Positions 43,992-53,336 of a stretch of 64,000 nt of DNA are shown here, piece after piece. The notes below the pieces were generated by a model. The model was not told the origin of the DNA, ran no database searches, and saw only the letters and a list, made by a program, of their open reading frames with translations. The stretch comes from Kuenenia sp039794105 (GTDB taxonomy: Bacteria > Planctomycetota > Brocadiia > Brocadiales > Brocadiaceae): NCBI RefSeq assembly GCF_039794105.1, contig NZ_JBDIWA010000007.1:62001-126000 (forward strand). The letters are read 5' to 3'. The translations under genes were made by a program, and so were the position numbers. Numbering within the stretch: the stretch's first letter is position 1; each line of letters begins with the position of its first letter.

Positions 43992-44999
43992 TTATAACAG
44001 GTTTTTTTTCCTGATACACCGGTGAAATACAATAGAAATAGCAAAGATAACAGTTGCGACAACTACAAGGTACGCTTCCAGCACGCTAAAAGAATGCAAG
44101 ACTTCTTTTTCATCCATTTCCACAAGGAGAAACCATTTCACATCCCTTAAACCGTCAAGGGGTGTATATGCGCTGATCACGGGAAGGTTGCGATAATCCT
44201 TCACTCGTTGTATGTAGGTATTGCCAAGAATGACATCTCGCGAAGATTTTGTGTCTATTTTCATTTTTAAAATAGTATTTTCTTTGAGAAATCTTGACTT
44301 TGTTCTCATTAATTTGTCTTCGCCAATAATATAAATCTCTCCTGTCTTTCCCAATCCATCCCATTGTGACACAATAGCGTCAAGTTTCGAATAGGATATT
44401 TCAACAATAATTACCCCTAAAAATGTATTGGCATTATCAAAAACAGGGCAGGCGCCAATGCACATGAAGTCCCTTGTTTTCTCATTAAAGGTTATATCTG
44501 AAAAATAAAGGCGTGTTAACCCTTCCGTGAAGACTTCATTTAGTGTCGTTGAAACAAAATGACTGCTTTTTAAATTTTCTCCGCGAAACGATTCGCCTTT
44601 TACTCCATAGACAACAAATCCCTCTGCATCCACTAGGTATATGTTTTGGAGTCCATGCTGCGTCAAAAAATGCACAAAAAGGTATCCATAATCACTTTCT
44701 GCTTGTTTATAACGGGGATCATCAAAACCGCCTTCCTTAAACGCAGCGGCAAAAACCGGTAAACTTTGTATAATGAGTGGATTTTTGGAGAGGATATTAA
44801 TATCACCGTACCGTTCACGGAAAAAGTTCTGTATCTGTGTTTTTTTAATTTCCCGAACGGAAAAGAGGTGGTTCTGTACCTGCTTTCGAAGCCCAGACCC
44901 CAGGATTTTAAAGGAAAGCAACCCCATAGCAATCAAAAACGTAATTATTGCTATTATGGCAGTTAAAAGTGTTTTATTCACAGAATTCAAGGTAATCAA
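43992..44999 (-). CDS. Cache-domain membrane sensor without an output domain
   Basis: 335 residues. A first transmembrane helix (ALLTAIIAIITFLIAMGLL-like, about 10-32) is followed by a large periplasmic dCache region: NIYLVDAEGFVVYGVKGESF, GVIIVEISYSKLDAIV, GKTGEIYIIGEDKLMRTKSR, ISAYTPLDGLRDVKWFLLVEMD. A second helix comes at about 305-325. The protein then stops after six residues, so there is no HAMP, kinase, cyclase or methyl-accepting part. It may be a component of a split receptor, or a gene lacking its C-terminus. It is not beside a two-component kinase. Confidence 0.82.
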   Translation of the reverse strand: MITLNSVNKTLLTAIIAIITFLIAMGLLSFKILGSGLRKQVQNHLFSVREIKKTQIQNFFRERYGDINILSKNPLIIQSLPVFAAAFKEGGFDDPRYKQAESDYGYLFVHFLTQHGLQNIYLVDAEGFVVYGVKGESFRGENLKSSHFVSTTLNEVFTEGLTRLYFSDITFNEKTRDFMCIGACPVFDNANTFLGVIIVEISYSKLDAIVSQWDGLGKTGEIYIIGEDKLMRTKSRFLKENTILKMKIDTKSSRDVILGNTYIQRVKDYRNLPVISAYTPLDGLRDVKWFLLVEMDEKEVLHSFSVLEAYLVVVATVIFAISIVFHRCIRKKNLL

Positions 45000-45117
45000 A
45001 AAATGAGAAAAAATTTGTATGGAGATGAGTATTCTGGAAAATCTGTAATAACAATAAATTAACGATAGATAAAATTCAAGATTTTTCCAGACATTTCCTG
45101 TAAAATACCATTCCGTC

Positions 45118-45246
45118 TAACTTCTCAATAAGTTGGGGTTTTTATAATAATTTCGACCGTCTGCAATCTGTATTTTGCCGACTGCCGACTCCATAGTATT
45201 TACCATTAATAAAAGTGGGTTGTTTACCTCAACTTATTTAGAAGTC
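45118..45246. mobile_element. MITE-like element, family B (TIR TAACTTCTCAATAA)
   Basis: A 129-bp element with ends TAACTTCTCAATAAGTTGG and an inverted CTCAACTTATTTAGAAGTCA. It shares the subterminal TTTTTATAATAATTTC with the copy at 13620-13720. It lies between the Cache sensor and the DUF456 gene. No coding capacity. Confidence 0.75.
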
Positions 45247-45305
45247 ACATTCCGGCAATACGTTTTGACCGGATATCAATGTTACCTTTAAAACAGTTTT
45301 GCAAA

Positions 45306-45797
45306 ATGGATATTTGGGAAATAATACTATTTGCCGTATCAATGGTTATCATGCTTGCAGGCATGCTGGGCATTGTGCTTCCAATACTCCCCAGTATCCC
45401 GTTAATTTGGTTCGGCGCTTTTTTTTATGCCGTCTTCACGGGTTTCAGCGAAATAACGTGGAAACTGTTGTTGCTATTTGCTCTGTTAACGGTATTTTCC
45501 ATAGTTATCGAAAACATAGGCAATGTGTACGGCGCCAGGAGATTCGGCGCTACGAAATGGGGCATTGCAGGGTCGATACTGGGCAGCGTTGCGGGATTTT
45601 TCTGGGCTGGGGCAATTGGATTAATTGTAGGGCCTGTTATCGGCACCATTATTTTTGAAATGATAGGCGGGAAAAATTACGCAGGCGCTATGAAATCAGG
45701 CTTGGGTAATTTTGTCGGTTTTGTTGGCGGAACCCTGATGAAAGGGATTATTGGAGCTGCAATGATCGTTATTTTTGTATGGAAGGTTTTTGGCTAA
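45306..45797 (+). CDS. DUF456 membrane protein
   Basis: 163 residues from the ATG at 45306 (a second ATG at 45279 would add nine residues). Four or five hydrophobic segments with the DUF456 pattern: MLAGMLGIVLPILPSIPLIWFGA-like, then ENIGNVYGARRFGATKWGIAGSILGS, and GPVIGTIIFEMI, GKNYAGAMKSGLGNFVGFV. A small integral membrane family of unknown function. Converges on the sensor kinase gene, with 24 bp between the stops. Confidence 0.82.
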   Translation: MDIWEIILFAVSMVIMLAGMLGIVLPILPSIPLIWFGAFFYAVFTGFSEITWKLLLLFALLTVFSIVIENIGNVYGARRFGATKWGIAGSILGSVAGFFWAGAIGLIVGPVIGTIIFEMIGGKNYAGAMKSGLGNFVGFVGGTLMKGIIGAAMIVIFVWKVFG

Positions 45798-45821
45798 GAA
45801 AAACACCTTCCCATGCCAACG

Positions 45822-47618
45822 TTATTTACCATCAAAAGCGGCTGACGGTTTTTGTTGTTTTTGCGGCAATATGACCGTAAAGGTACTCCCCTTGCCAACC
45901 GTACTTTTTAGTTTTATGGCGCCATTATGCAGGTTTACTATATGTTTGACGATAGAAAGACCCAACCCTGTTCCGCCCATTTCCCTTGAACGTGCCGGAT
46001 CTATCCGGTAGAACCTCTCAAAAATACGGGGAATATGCTCGTGTGGTATTCCGATGCCCGTATCTGAAACTTCGATCTGTATTGTTTCCTCCGCAGGGGA
46101 AATTGAAAGCCCGACGTCACCGCCCACGTGCGTATATTTTATTGCATTGTCAAGCAGGTTCGTCAGCAACTGCCTTAAAAGGTATTCATTTGATTCTACA
46201 GTAGGTAGGTTTTGTGAGATGTGCGGGCGAAACGATTGTTTCTTTTCCTTGCAGTGTTCCTTGTAGGTGTGCAATATATCCTCAATACACGCATATAGGT
46301 TCAATTCATGAAGCTCCGTTTTCAATTCGTTCGTTTCCAGCTTTGAGAGTTCTAAAATATCTTTGATCAAATTATCAAGTCTTTGTGTATGTTTCATAAT
46401 AACTTTCAAACTGTTATACGTATGCCCGCCATCAGCGGTATGGTTTTCCAACAGCGTTTCCACATAACCCTTGATGGAAGTAAGAGGCGTCCTTAATTCG
46501 TGGGAAACATTAGCGACAAATTCCTTCCGGGTGTTCTCCAATTTTCTTAAATCTGTAATGTCGTGGAATACAATAAGAATCCCTATGGTATTATTGTCCT
46601 TTTGAAGCAGGGAAAACTGCGTCTGGAGCAGCTTTTTCTTTGGGGAGGCGTATTCTATTTCTGTCGTAAATCCGGCATTGGTTTTCATTATCTGTTTTAC
46701 CAGTATTTGCAGCGTTTCGTTTCTTATTCTTTCCCACAAATAATCCCTGCCAGGCGATATCTCTGCTATGCCAAAAAATGTCTTTGCCATATTGTTTATA
46801 AGCAGAATCCTTTCCTGTAAATCCACCACCATAATGGCGTCTTTCATATTATTTATAATAGCCGTCAGCCGTTTTTCACTATCGGAAATTATTTGTTGTT
46901 GCGTCTGCAAACGGTTTCCCATCGTATTAACGGCCTTAGCAAGCTCCTTTGTGCCATTCCGTGAAGAAATATCCGCCCGCGTCGTAAAATCGCCACGGAG
47001 AAAATTCTTAACAATTCGGGTGATTTCAGCTACCGGTGAGAGGATTCGTTCGATAATGATGAATCCTATGGCAGCACTGACAGCAAAAAAAATCAAAAGG
47101 CACACGGCAATTTTTTTTGAAACAGAAGAAATCGCGGCGTGAGCGTGTTCAAGAGGGGAAATAACGACAAGGCTCTTTATGCCCACATCAGGGATCCCAA
47201 TGGATACTGAAATGAGGGATACCTGTAGTGATTCATCGTGAAATATATTGTTATTAGAACCTTTACGCAGGTATGCGACAACGTTATCCTCCGTGAATGC
47301 TTCCGGTATATTTTTATTTAAGAAAGCATAAGCAATACCTCCGGCAGCATCCGTGATAACAATGCCGACCTTGAGTAAATTACCGATATCTTCACTGGCG
47401 GAAATAATTTTTTCCCTGTTGTTTCCCGGCAACACCTTTTCCAAAGAACGATATACCGCAGATGACTTTGAGAGAATGTTTTCGTTGAGAAGGGCGACAT
47501 GATGCGATTTCAGAGTTCTGTGTACGTAATAAAAGGCGGGTAAGAAACAAACGGATAACAGGAGAAAAAGGAGAAGACATGTTTTAAAAACCGGCTTGTG
47601 TTTCAACATGCTTGCCAT
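45822..47618 (-). CDS. phoR: PhoR-type sensor histidine kinase
   Basis: 598 residues. Two transmembrane helices (about 12-32 and 168-188) bracket a periplasmic domain with a late single-Cache-like shape. They are followed by HAMP (about 190-245), PAS (about 250-360), the dimerisation/phosphoacceptor HELRTPLTSIKG (His about 377), then the ATPase N box NLLDNAIKYTH, G1 DTGIGIP, F box RIFERFYR and G2 GGTGLGLSIVKH. The 16-bp overlap with the response regulator shows co-expression. The PhoBR label is by architecture; no phosphate uptake genes are near, so the stimulus is unknown. Confidence 0.9.
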   Translation of the reverse strand: MASMLKHKPVFKTCLLLFLLLSVCFLPAFYYVHRTLKSHHVALLNENILSKSSAVYRSLEKVLPGNNREKIISASEDIGNLLKVGIVITDAAGGIAYAFLNKNIPEAFTEDNVVAYLRKGSNNNIFHDESLQVSLISVSIGIPDVGIKSLVVISPLEHAHAAISSVSKKIAVCLLIFFAVSAAIGFIIIERILSPVAEITRIVKNFLRGDFTTRADISSRNGTKELAKAVNTMGNRLQTQQQIISDSEKRLTAIINNMKDAIMVVDLQERILLINNMAKTFFGIAEISPGRDYLWERIRNETLQILVKQIMKTNAGFTTEIEYASPKKKLLQTQFSLLQKDNNTIGILIVFHDITDLRKLENTRKEFVANVSHELRTPLTSIKGYVETLLENHTADGGHTYNSLKVIMKHTQRLDNLIKDILELSKLETNELKTELHELNLYACIEDILHTYKEHCKEKKQSFRPHISQNLPTVESNEYLLRQLLTNLLDNAIKYTHVGGDVGLSISPAEETIQIEVSDTGIGIPHEHIPRIFERFYRIDPARSREMGGTGLGLSIVKHIVNLHNGAIKLKSTVGKGSTFTVILPQKQQKPSAAFDGK

Positions 47619-48295
47619 TCCATGAATTTGTATCCAATGCCTCGTATCGTTATGATGTGATTTTTAAACGACTTTAGTTTTTTTCGCAGAGACGCTATAT
47701 GAACATCAATCGTCCTGTCAACAATAATTGTTTCCACTCCAGCGATTGCATCAATCAATTGGTCTCTGGTAAATACGCGGCCCGGTTTGCCTGCCAATTG
47801 ACACAATAGTTTGAATTCTGTAAGTGTGAGGGGGATGAGATCGCGTCCAATTTTTACTTCATAATTGTCCAGGTTGATTTTCAGATCGCCTATTTCTATC
47901 AATTCCTTTTTAGAGGAAGCATTCTTTGTGCGTCTTAGTACGGAATGTACCCGCGCTACAAGTTCTTTCGGGCTGAATGGCTTTGTAACATAATCGTCTG
48001 CTCCGAGTTTAAGGCCGAGTGTTATGTCGCCTTCTTCTCCCCTGGCGGTCAGCATGATTATGGCAGCACCGGACAATGCTTCATCTGCCTTTAAACGCTT
48101 GCATACTTCCAGGCCATTCATTCCGGGAAGCATAATATCCAGGATGATAAGCGCCGGATGTTCCGATTTCGACAACGCAAGCGCGGTCTCGCCATCCAGG
48201 GCGGTAATCGTTTTGTAACCATCCTTTTCCAGATGGTACATAATAAGGTTTACAATATCCTGTTCATCGTCTACGATCAGTATGGTTTCATTCAT
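47603..48295 (-). CDS. phoB: PhoB/OmpR-family response regulator
   Basis: 230 residues from the ATG at 48295. The receiver domain has acidic DDE at 9-11, the phosphoacceptor in LIILDIMLPG at about 53, T of MLTARGEE at about 83 and K of VTKPFSPKE at about 103. A winged-helix OmpR/PhoB domain follows (about 130-228: LTLTEFKLLCQLAGKPGRVFTRDQLI, VDRTIDVHIASLRKKL). It overlaps the upstream duplicated-domain gene by 8 bp (ATGAATGA) and the kinase gene by 16 bp, forming a tight three-gene unit. Confidence 0.93.
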   Translation of the reverse strand: MNETILIVDDEQDIVNLIMYHLEKDGYKTITALDGETALALSKSEHPALIILDIMLPGMNGLEVCKRLKADEALSGAAIIMLTARGEEGDITLGLKLGADDYVTKPFSPKELVARVHSVLRRTKNASSKKELIEIGDLKINLDNYEVKIGRDLIPLTLTEFKLLCQLAGKPGRVFTRDQLIDAIAGVETIIVDRTIDVHIASLRKKLKSFKNHIITIRGIGYKFMEWQAC

Positions 48296-48875
48296 TTGTA
48301 CCAGGCTGCCCGTTTTCATTCCGATAGTAATAATAGTACACAATTTGTGCGAACGTCTCTAAGGCGGCGTCACCTTTTCCAAGGGTTGCAAGATATTCTT
48401 TAAAGGCGGGTATATTTTTAAAATTTTCTGACACATAATGCGCCACAAATGTTTCTGCGGAAAGAAAGTTTAGTTCCGACCCCTTATCTTCGGGACTCTG
48501 ATAGATTTTAAACGCCACAATATCGGTAATTTTTTTTAAGTCGGCGTCTTTTGCCGTAGAGATAAGATTTTTTACTACCTCAAATTCAAGGAAATGATTC
48601 TCCCGGTAATATTCGTAAATTATATCTGCGAACCGATGAACGGACAACATTCCTTTGTTAAGATGTGACAGCTTTTCCTGGAAGGAATGAACGTCGGGAA
48701 AATTTTCTGATATGTATTGGACAATAGCATCTATCGCGGCGAGATAGTTTGCTTTTTCCCCAAGGTTTTCCTGTCTCTCATATATCTTGTATGCCACGAG
48801 GTCTGTTATTTTTTTGAGCGAAACATCTTTTTTGCCGGAAAGGGCGTTTTTAAGCAATTGTTTATCGATGGTCAT
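48288..48875 (-). CDS. Protein of two tandem copies of an uncharacterised 80-residue domain
   Basis: 195 residues, helical, no signal peptide. Residues about 18-95 (KKITDLVAYKIYERQENLGE, DAIVQYISENFPDVHSFQEK, RFADIIYEYY) and about 110-188 (KKITDIVAFKIYQSPEDKGS, FVAHYVSENFKNIPAFKEY, TFAQIVYYYY) are clear copies of one unit. It ends in the start of the response-regulator gene (8-bp overlap), so it is translationally coupled to the two-component system. I do not recognise the domain; a regulatory partner of the kinase pair is a fair guess. Confidence 0.8.
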   Translation of the reverse strand: MTIDKQLLKNALSGKKDVSLKKITDLVAYKIYERQENLGEKANYLAAIDAIVQYISENFPDVHSFQEKLSHLNKGMLSVHRFADIIYEYYRENHFLEFEVVKNLISTAKDADLKKITDIVAFKIYQSPEDKGSELNFLSAETFVAHYVSENFKNIPAFKEYLATLGKGDAALETFAQIVYYYYYRNENGQPGTNE

Positions 48876-49129
48876 GTATTTTCCTTTGAGAAAGAAAACG
48901 GGTAATTTTGTACTTTGACAAGATAAGGATATGTTTTAAAATATTGAAACAATTGTGGCAACAATAAAATTGGCAAAATAAAAGAAAGAGGTACGGTTAA
49001 TTACGTAATTTGCCACATTAATACATACCGTACAAATGTAGTTGATGTTTTAGAAAACGAAACGTTTGCATAGGGATTGACGCAATGTTTCTTTAACAGC
49101 GTACACATAATACAGGGTGGATTGTTCAA

Positions 49130-49573
49130 ATGAAAACAGAATCAAAAAAAAGGGCGCTTTCACCAATAAGACTGCCCAAGTATAACTTCACCCTTCGTGC
49201 TCCTGAATTTCAAAAGGAGGGGGAAGAGTTTATTATCTGGTTTTTCGAAGGGATCATTGAAAAGGTACCGGATTATGTTGAATGTCTTATGTATTTAGGC
49301 AATGCTTACACTGAAACGGGCAGGTATGAAAAGGGTCTTCTGATTGATCTGAAATTGTGCCGCCTGCAAAAAGATGACCCGTTTGTACATTACAATCTGG
49401 CATGCAGCTATGCATTGCTTAAAAATACGGAAGAAGCGTTTATTGCGCTGGAAAAGGCAATAGATTTGGGCTACAACGATATTTACTATATTAAAAACGA
49501 CAAAGACCTTGCGGTTCTTAGAAAAGACCTTCGGTTTAAAAACCTGTTAAAAAAAATCTCAAAAAAAGCGTAA
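49130..49573 (+). CDS. Small TPR protein
   Basis: 147 residues. Three TPR-like helix pairs: YVECLMYLGNAYTETGRYEKG, PFVHYNLACSYALLKNTEEA, FIALEKAIDLGYNDIYYIKN (about 55-125), followed by the family-typical DKDLAVLRKDLRFKNLLKKI tail. No signal peptide. TPR units mediate protein contact, so this is probably an adaptor. It is divergent from the duplicated-domain gene, with 254 bp between. Confidence 0.8.
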   Translation: MKTESKKRALSPIRLPKYNFTLRAPEFQKEGEEFIIWFFEGIIEKVPDYVECLMYLGNAYTETGRYEKGLLIDLKLCRLQKDDPFVHYNLACSYALLKNTEEAFIALEKAIDLGYNDIYYIKNDKDLAVLRKDLRFKNLLKKISKKA

Positions 49574-49717
49574 TAGCCGGGAAACCGGTAACAGGGATAG
49601 TAGTATCAAGGTGGTTTTTGGGGGAAACGTGTTGCCGGTATGCACTTACAAAAGAAGCTTGTTTTTGGCAGGATAGGACGCCATAAAAGATATCCGATCA
49701 GCGCAGGAGCGAACCGT

Positions 49718-50485
49718 TTACCTGCATCTCTCCCGCCATGCCTTGTACGTCCATTGGATGCCTTCCAGCGTCAGGTGCGGCGTTACGGAGGCGATTGCCG
49801 GTATCTCCCGCGCCAGTATAGGTGCGCTTCCCCCTGTTGCAATGATTGCCGGTGTATCGCGGAGCTCCTTGCAAATCATTTCAATGTATTGTTTTACCAT
49901 TCCGATTGCGCCCCAGTAAATTCCTGACCGTATTGCTTCGATGGTGTTTCTCCCTAAAATAGTATCCGGTTTTTTCGTGATGGATACTTCTGGCAGCAGA
50001 GCAGTAGCATGGTGTAATGTCTTTGAAGAAATAGCCATGCCGGGAGCAATAATACCGCCGAGAAAGGCGCCGTGATTATTTATAACGTCAACAGTAATTG
50101 CAGTGCCGGCGTCAATTATTATTGCCGAATCATGGAATCGTTCATATGCGGCAACCGCATTCATCAATCTGTCGGCGCCAATTTTCTCCGGGTACTCTGC
50201 AAAAACAGACAAAGGAATGGGAATATCTTTTCCGATTTTCTGGGGCGACGTATGTAACCGGGTTTTTATGCATTCGAAGAGCACCTCTTCCGGTTTTGGG
50301 TTTACGGAGGAAATAATCACTGCAGAAACACTGTTTTTGAGAGAACAAGTGGATATTGCTTTTGCGAAACTATCATGCAGCATATGCGGCTCGCTGCTAC
50401 TGAGGGAAAAGGGTGTGAGTAAAACGTCCCCCTCAAAAACTCCGGCGTGAATGTTTGTATTGCCAATATCAATTGCCAGCCACAT
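49718..50485 (-). CDS. coaX: Type III pantothenate kinase CoaX
   Basis: 255 residues. Phosphorylates pantothenate, the first step of CoA synthesis. The acetate-kinase-fold motifs are DIGNTNIHAGVF (5-16), PEKIGADRLMNAVAA near 100 and IIDAGTAITVDVIN at about 120, then GGIIAPG. The family needs a monovalent cation. It starts 14 bp after the obg stop in the same direction, so the two are likely co-transcribed. Confidence 0.94.
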   Translation of the reverse strand: MWLAIDIGNTNIHAGVFEGDVLLTPFSLSSSEPHMLHDSFAKAISTCSLKNSVSAVIISSVNPKPEEVLFECIKTRLHTSPQKIGKDIPIPLSVFAEYPEKIGADRLMNAVAAYERFHDSAIIIDAGTAITVDVINNHGAFLGGIIAPGMAISSKTLHHATALLPEVSITKKPDTILGRNTIEAIRSGIYWGAIGMVKQYIEMICKELRDTPAIIATGGSAPILAREIPAIASVTPHLTLEGIQWTYKAWRERCR

Positions 50486-50499
50486 GGCGCCGCTCCCGG

Positions 50500-51504
50500 T
50501 TAAGCAGTGTCTTTTTGTAATGTTTTGGACAACAAATAAATCAGGCTACTCAAATTTTTCCCAGTTATTGTTGAGACGGGGCAGACAGTCTGGGAAATAT
50601 TTTCTTCAAGCTTTTTAATGCATGCAGCGCCCGTTTCTTCGTCAAGGAGATCCATTTTATTCGCCACAACAATTTCGGTCTTTTCCGTGAGTTTTGGATT
50701 GTATTGCTTTAATTCATTGCGGATAATACGGTATGCTTCCGACGGGTCTTTTTCCGGGAAAACAGATACGTCCAGCATGTGTACCAGCACCTTTGTTCTC
50801 TCAATATGCCGTAAAAATTCGTCTCCAAGCCCTATCCCTTTATGTGCGCCTTCTATGAGGCCGGGGATGTCTGCGACGATAAAGCGCCGAAAGTTTTCTA
50901 TTTCTACAACACCCAGTTGTGGTTGTAATGTGGTAAAGGGATAATCTGCTATTTTTGGTCTTGCTTTGGAAATGCGTGAGAGCAATGTAGATTTTCCCGC
51001 GTTGGGCATACCAATAAGACCGGCGTCCGCAAAAAGTTTTAGCTCTAAAATCAGCCACCGTACCTCGCCGGGCTGCCCATCTTCTGCCTCACGGGGGACG
51101 CGGTTCGTTGCGGTGGCAAAATGCTTGTTTCCCCTACCGCCCTTTCCGCCTCTGGCGATGACTATGCTTTCTCCCGCAGTGCTCATGTCCTTCAGGATAC
51201 GGCCGCTCTCTTTGTCTTTTATTAAGGTGCCTCGCGGCAATAAGAGGACGATATCTTTTCCGTCCTTGCCGTTTTTGTTCGATCCTTTTCCGTGGCCGCC
51301 ATTATCTGCAATGTGTTTGACCCGGGAGGTAATGTCTAAAAGGGTTTCTATCTTTTCGCTTGCCAGCAATATAATATCGCCCCCTTTCCCGCCATCGCCT
51401 CCATTCGGACCGCCATGTGGTACATATTTTTCTCTGCGGAAACTGACGCAGCCGTTTCCCCCGTCCCCGCCTTTTACATAAATAACGGCTTCATCTACAA
51501 ACAT
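50500..51504 (-). CDS. obg: GTPase Obg/CgtA
   Basis: 334 residues. The glycine-rich Obg fold (about 1-158: GGDGGNGCVSFRREK, GPNGGDGGKGGD) precedes the G domain: G1 GMPNAGKSTLL (about 166), G3 DIPGLIEGAH, G4 NKMD (about 283). It lacks the C-terminal OCT domain, as many bacterial Obg proteins do. Obg assists 50S ribosome assembly and responds to ppGpp. The glycine-rich N-terminal domain is intact. Confidence 0.96.
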   Translation of the reverse strand: MFVDEAVIYVKGGDGGNGCVSFRREKYVPHGGPNGGDGGKGGDIILLASEKIETLLDITSRVKHIADNGGHGKGSNKNGKDGKDIVLLLPRGTLIKDKESGRILKDMSTAGESIVIARGGKGGRGNKHFATATNRVPREAEDGQPGEVRWLILELKLFADAGLIGMPNAGKSTLLSRISKARPKIADYPFTTLQPQLGVVEIENFRRFIVADIPGLIEGAHKGIGLGDEFLRHIERTKVLVHMLDVSVFPEKDPSEAYRIIRNELKQYNPKLTEKTEIVVANKMDLLDEETGAACIKKLEENISQTVCPVSTITGKNLSSLIYLLSKTLQKDTA

Positions 51505-51763
51505 AGTACGTAACTCCGAAAGAATACAAGGATAAACAAAAAGGATACGTAATCAAAAAAACGATATCCCGAAAATAAAAGGTAAAATGTATAGTAATGC
51601 TATGGGTTTGCCTGGTTAATAGTGTAGAGAGGTCTTAAAATCAGGGGTGATTGATGCATCATATAAAATGTAAAGTTTTTTTAGTTTAACCCACCTGGCC
51701 GTTGTGTTGCAATAGGAATTCTTTGACTGTTCGGTATCGACACATCAATAACCCATCTTTGCA

Positions 51764-52318
51764 TTATTCTCTTCTTTGTTTACTTTTAATTCCAGGCAGC
51801 CATCTTGGGACCTGCCGGCAATACTCTTCGTATTGCTTGCCAAAACGTCCTTTCAGCTCAGGCTCTTCAAAATAAACAACCAATATATGCGCTATCATAC
51901 TAATCACTATCGCATAAATAAGTATGCCCAGATTCGCAGAGAAGAGAACTTCTCCCCAGATTATCATTAGTTCCGCCAACATAATCGGATTGCGCACAAT
52001 ACGGAAAAACCCGCCGGTAACAAGATTTTTCGGCGCATCCAACATGAGGGGAGTCCCCCTGCCTTTATGACTGAAAACCCAAAGACAGTGTATCCACATA
52101 ACCATGCCGGCACATACAAGAATCCCTCCTCCCCATATGCCAATCGCCGGAGGGATCGTCGCCTTTACCGTAATTATACGATGCGCCGCACATGGCAAAA
52201 CAACCATGAATACGGCAATGAACAAGAGGGCGTTCAACAGCGATTTCCCCCACAATATTACCGTATTCTGTGTCTTGCTCTGCCGAACCCTTGGTCGATA
52301 CAATTTAAATGCCGCCAC
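51764..52318 (-). CDS. Isoprenylcysteine/phospholipid methyltransferase-family membrane protein
   Basis: 184 residues from a GTG at 52318 with AAAGGA six bases upstream; the ATG at 52378 would overlap the upstream kinase gene by 74 bp. Four or five transmembrane helices, with the ICMT/PEMT signature PKNLVTGGFFRIVRNPIMLAEL (about 90) and FEEPELKGRFGKQYEEYCRQVPRW at the C-terminus, binding SAM. The substrate could be a lipid or an isoprenoid-type thiol. The N-terminal extension uncertainty does not affect the catalytic part. Confidence 0.8.
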   Translation of the reverse strand: MAAFKLYRPRVRQSKTQNTVILWGKSLLNALLFIAVFMVVLPCAAHRIITVKATIPPAIGIWGGGILVCAGMVMWIHCLWVFSHKGRGTPLMLDAPKNLVTGGFFRIVRNPIMLAELMIIWGEVLFSANLGILIYAIVISMIAHILVVYFEEPELKGRFGKQYEEYCRQVPRWLPGIKSKQRRE

Positions 52319-53336
52319 CGCCGTTCCTTTCACTATTCCCGCCGGTACAATTCCCCTGCGGTTTTTCCATGCCGGCAAGCTTCAATGCCAGGATTACCGC
52401 GCCTTTTGCCTGATCTTCCGCAAGCGACACCGGCATTGCCCCAGGCACAGATTGCCTTACTTTATGCACAAGGTGTTTTTCGACAAAATCGCTATTGCGC
52501 AATACTCCACCTGCTAGTACCAGTGGAAAACTTTCTTTCGTAAAAGAAAGTTCTTTTGCCACCGCCAATACTCCATGACATAGTTCATCGGCCGCATTTG
52601 TTAAAATATGAAGCGCAACGGTATCACCCGATTTTGCTGCTTTATGTACCAGTTTTGCAATACCGGCAACACGGGCGTATTCCGGAGGTTTTTTCAAAAT
52701 ATGCGCTGCCATTTCCGCCGGTGTGCTAAAGTGTAATTCCTTAAGGATATATTCCGCAAGATGGGTTTGGCGGTCCCTTCCGTCGTATGCCCTCATGATT
52801 GCCCGCAGAGCCATCTTCCCTATTTCGTAACCGCTCCCTTCATTATCCAGAAAATTGCCCCAACCCCCTGCCTTTGCCGTTTTTCCGTCAAAACGTTCTC
52901 CATACACTATGGAACCCGTGCCGGAAATTACCACAACTCCATGCCGCTTGCCTGCCCCGGCAACAAGAGAAATAATTGCATCCGTATACACCTCAATCTG
53001 CATATCTCCGGCAAATAAATGTTTATACCGTGACTCCTCACCATAACGGTCTGTTACCTGACAGATTACCTTTCTCATTGTATGCCTTGTCTCTTCTTCT
53101 CCAACCCCGGCTAAGCCTGCACACAAGGCTTCTATCCTGAATTCCGGAACGGACGATGAGTGGATAGCGCAGGAAATAGACTCCTGCATTGCGGCTATTA
53201 TCCCATCAGTATTAACCAGATTGGGATTCGCAGGGCCGCCCCTCCCCTGCCCGATTATCTTTCCTGTATCATCAGAAAGCAGGCAAGAGGTCTTTGTACC
53301 CCCGCCATCAATTCCCAATACACATTTTTTCATCAT
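52305..53336 (-). CDS. BadF/BadG/BcrA/D-family ATPase (N-acetylglucosamine kinase-like)
   Basis: 343 residues. GIDGGGTKTSCLLSD opens the ASKHA ATPase fold, GGPANPNLV follows, and SGTGSIVYGERFDGK (about 137) plus GWGNFLDNEGSGYEIG (about 155) are hallmarks of N-acetylglucosamine kinases. The later LAGGVLRN completes the phosphate site. It phosphorylates an amino sugar, perhaps from murein recycling. The C-terminus is glycine/asparagine-rich, and the stop lies in the next gene's start region. Confidence 0.88.
   Translation of the reverse strand: MMKKCVLGIDGGGTKTSCLLSDDTGKIIGQGRGGPANPNLVNTDGIIAAMQESISCAIHSSSVPEFRIEALCAGLAGVGEEETRHTMRKVICQVTDRYGEESRYKHLFAGDMQIEVYTDAIISLVAGAGKRHGVVVISGTGSIVYGERFDGKTAKAGGWGNFLDNEGSGYEIGKMALRAIMRAYDGRDRQTHLAEYILKELHFSTPAEMAAHILKKPPEYARVAGIAKLVHKAAKSGDTVALHILTNAADELCHGVLAVAKELSFTKESFPLVLAGGVLRNSDFVEKHLVHKVRQSVPGAMPVSLAEDQAKGAVILALKLAGMEKPQGNCTGGNSERNGGGGI

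Noticed and set aside
43992..44999. Cache protein considered as a chemoreceptor
   Set aside because: No methyl-accepting signalling domain follows the second membrane helix.
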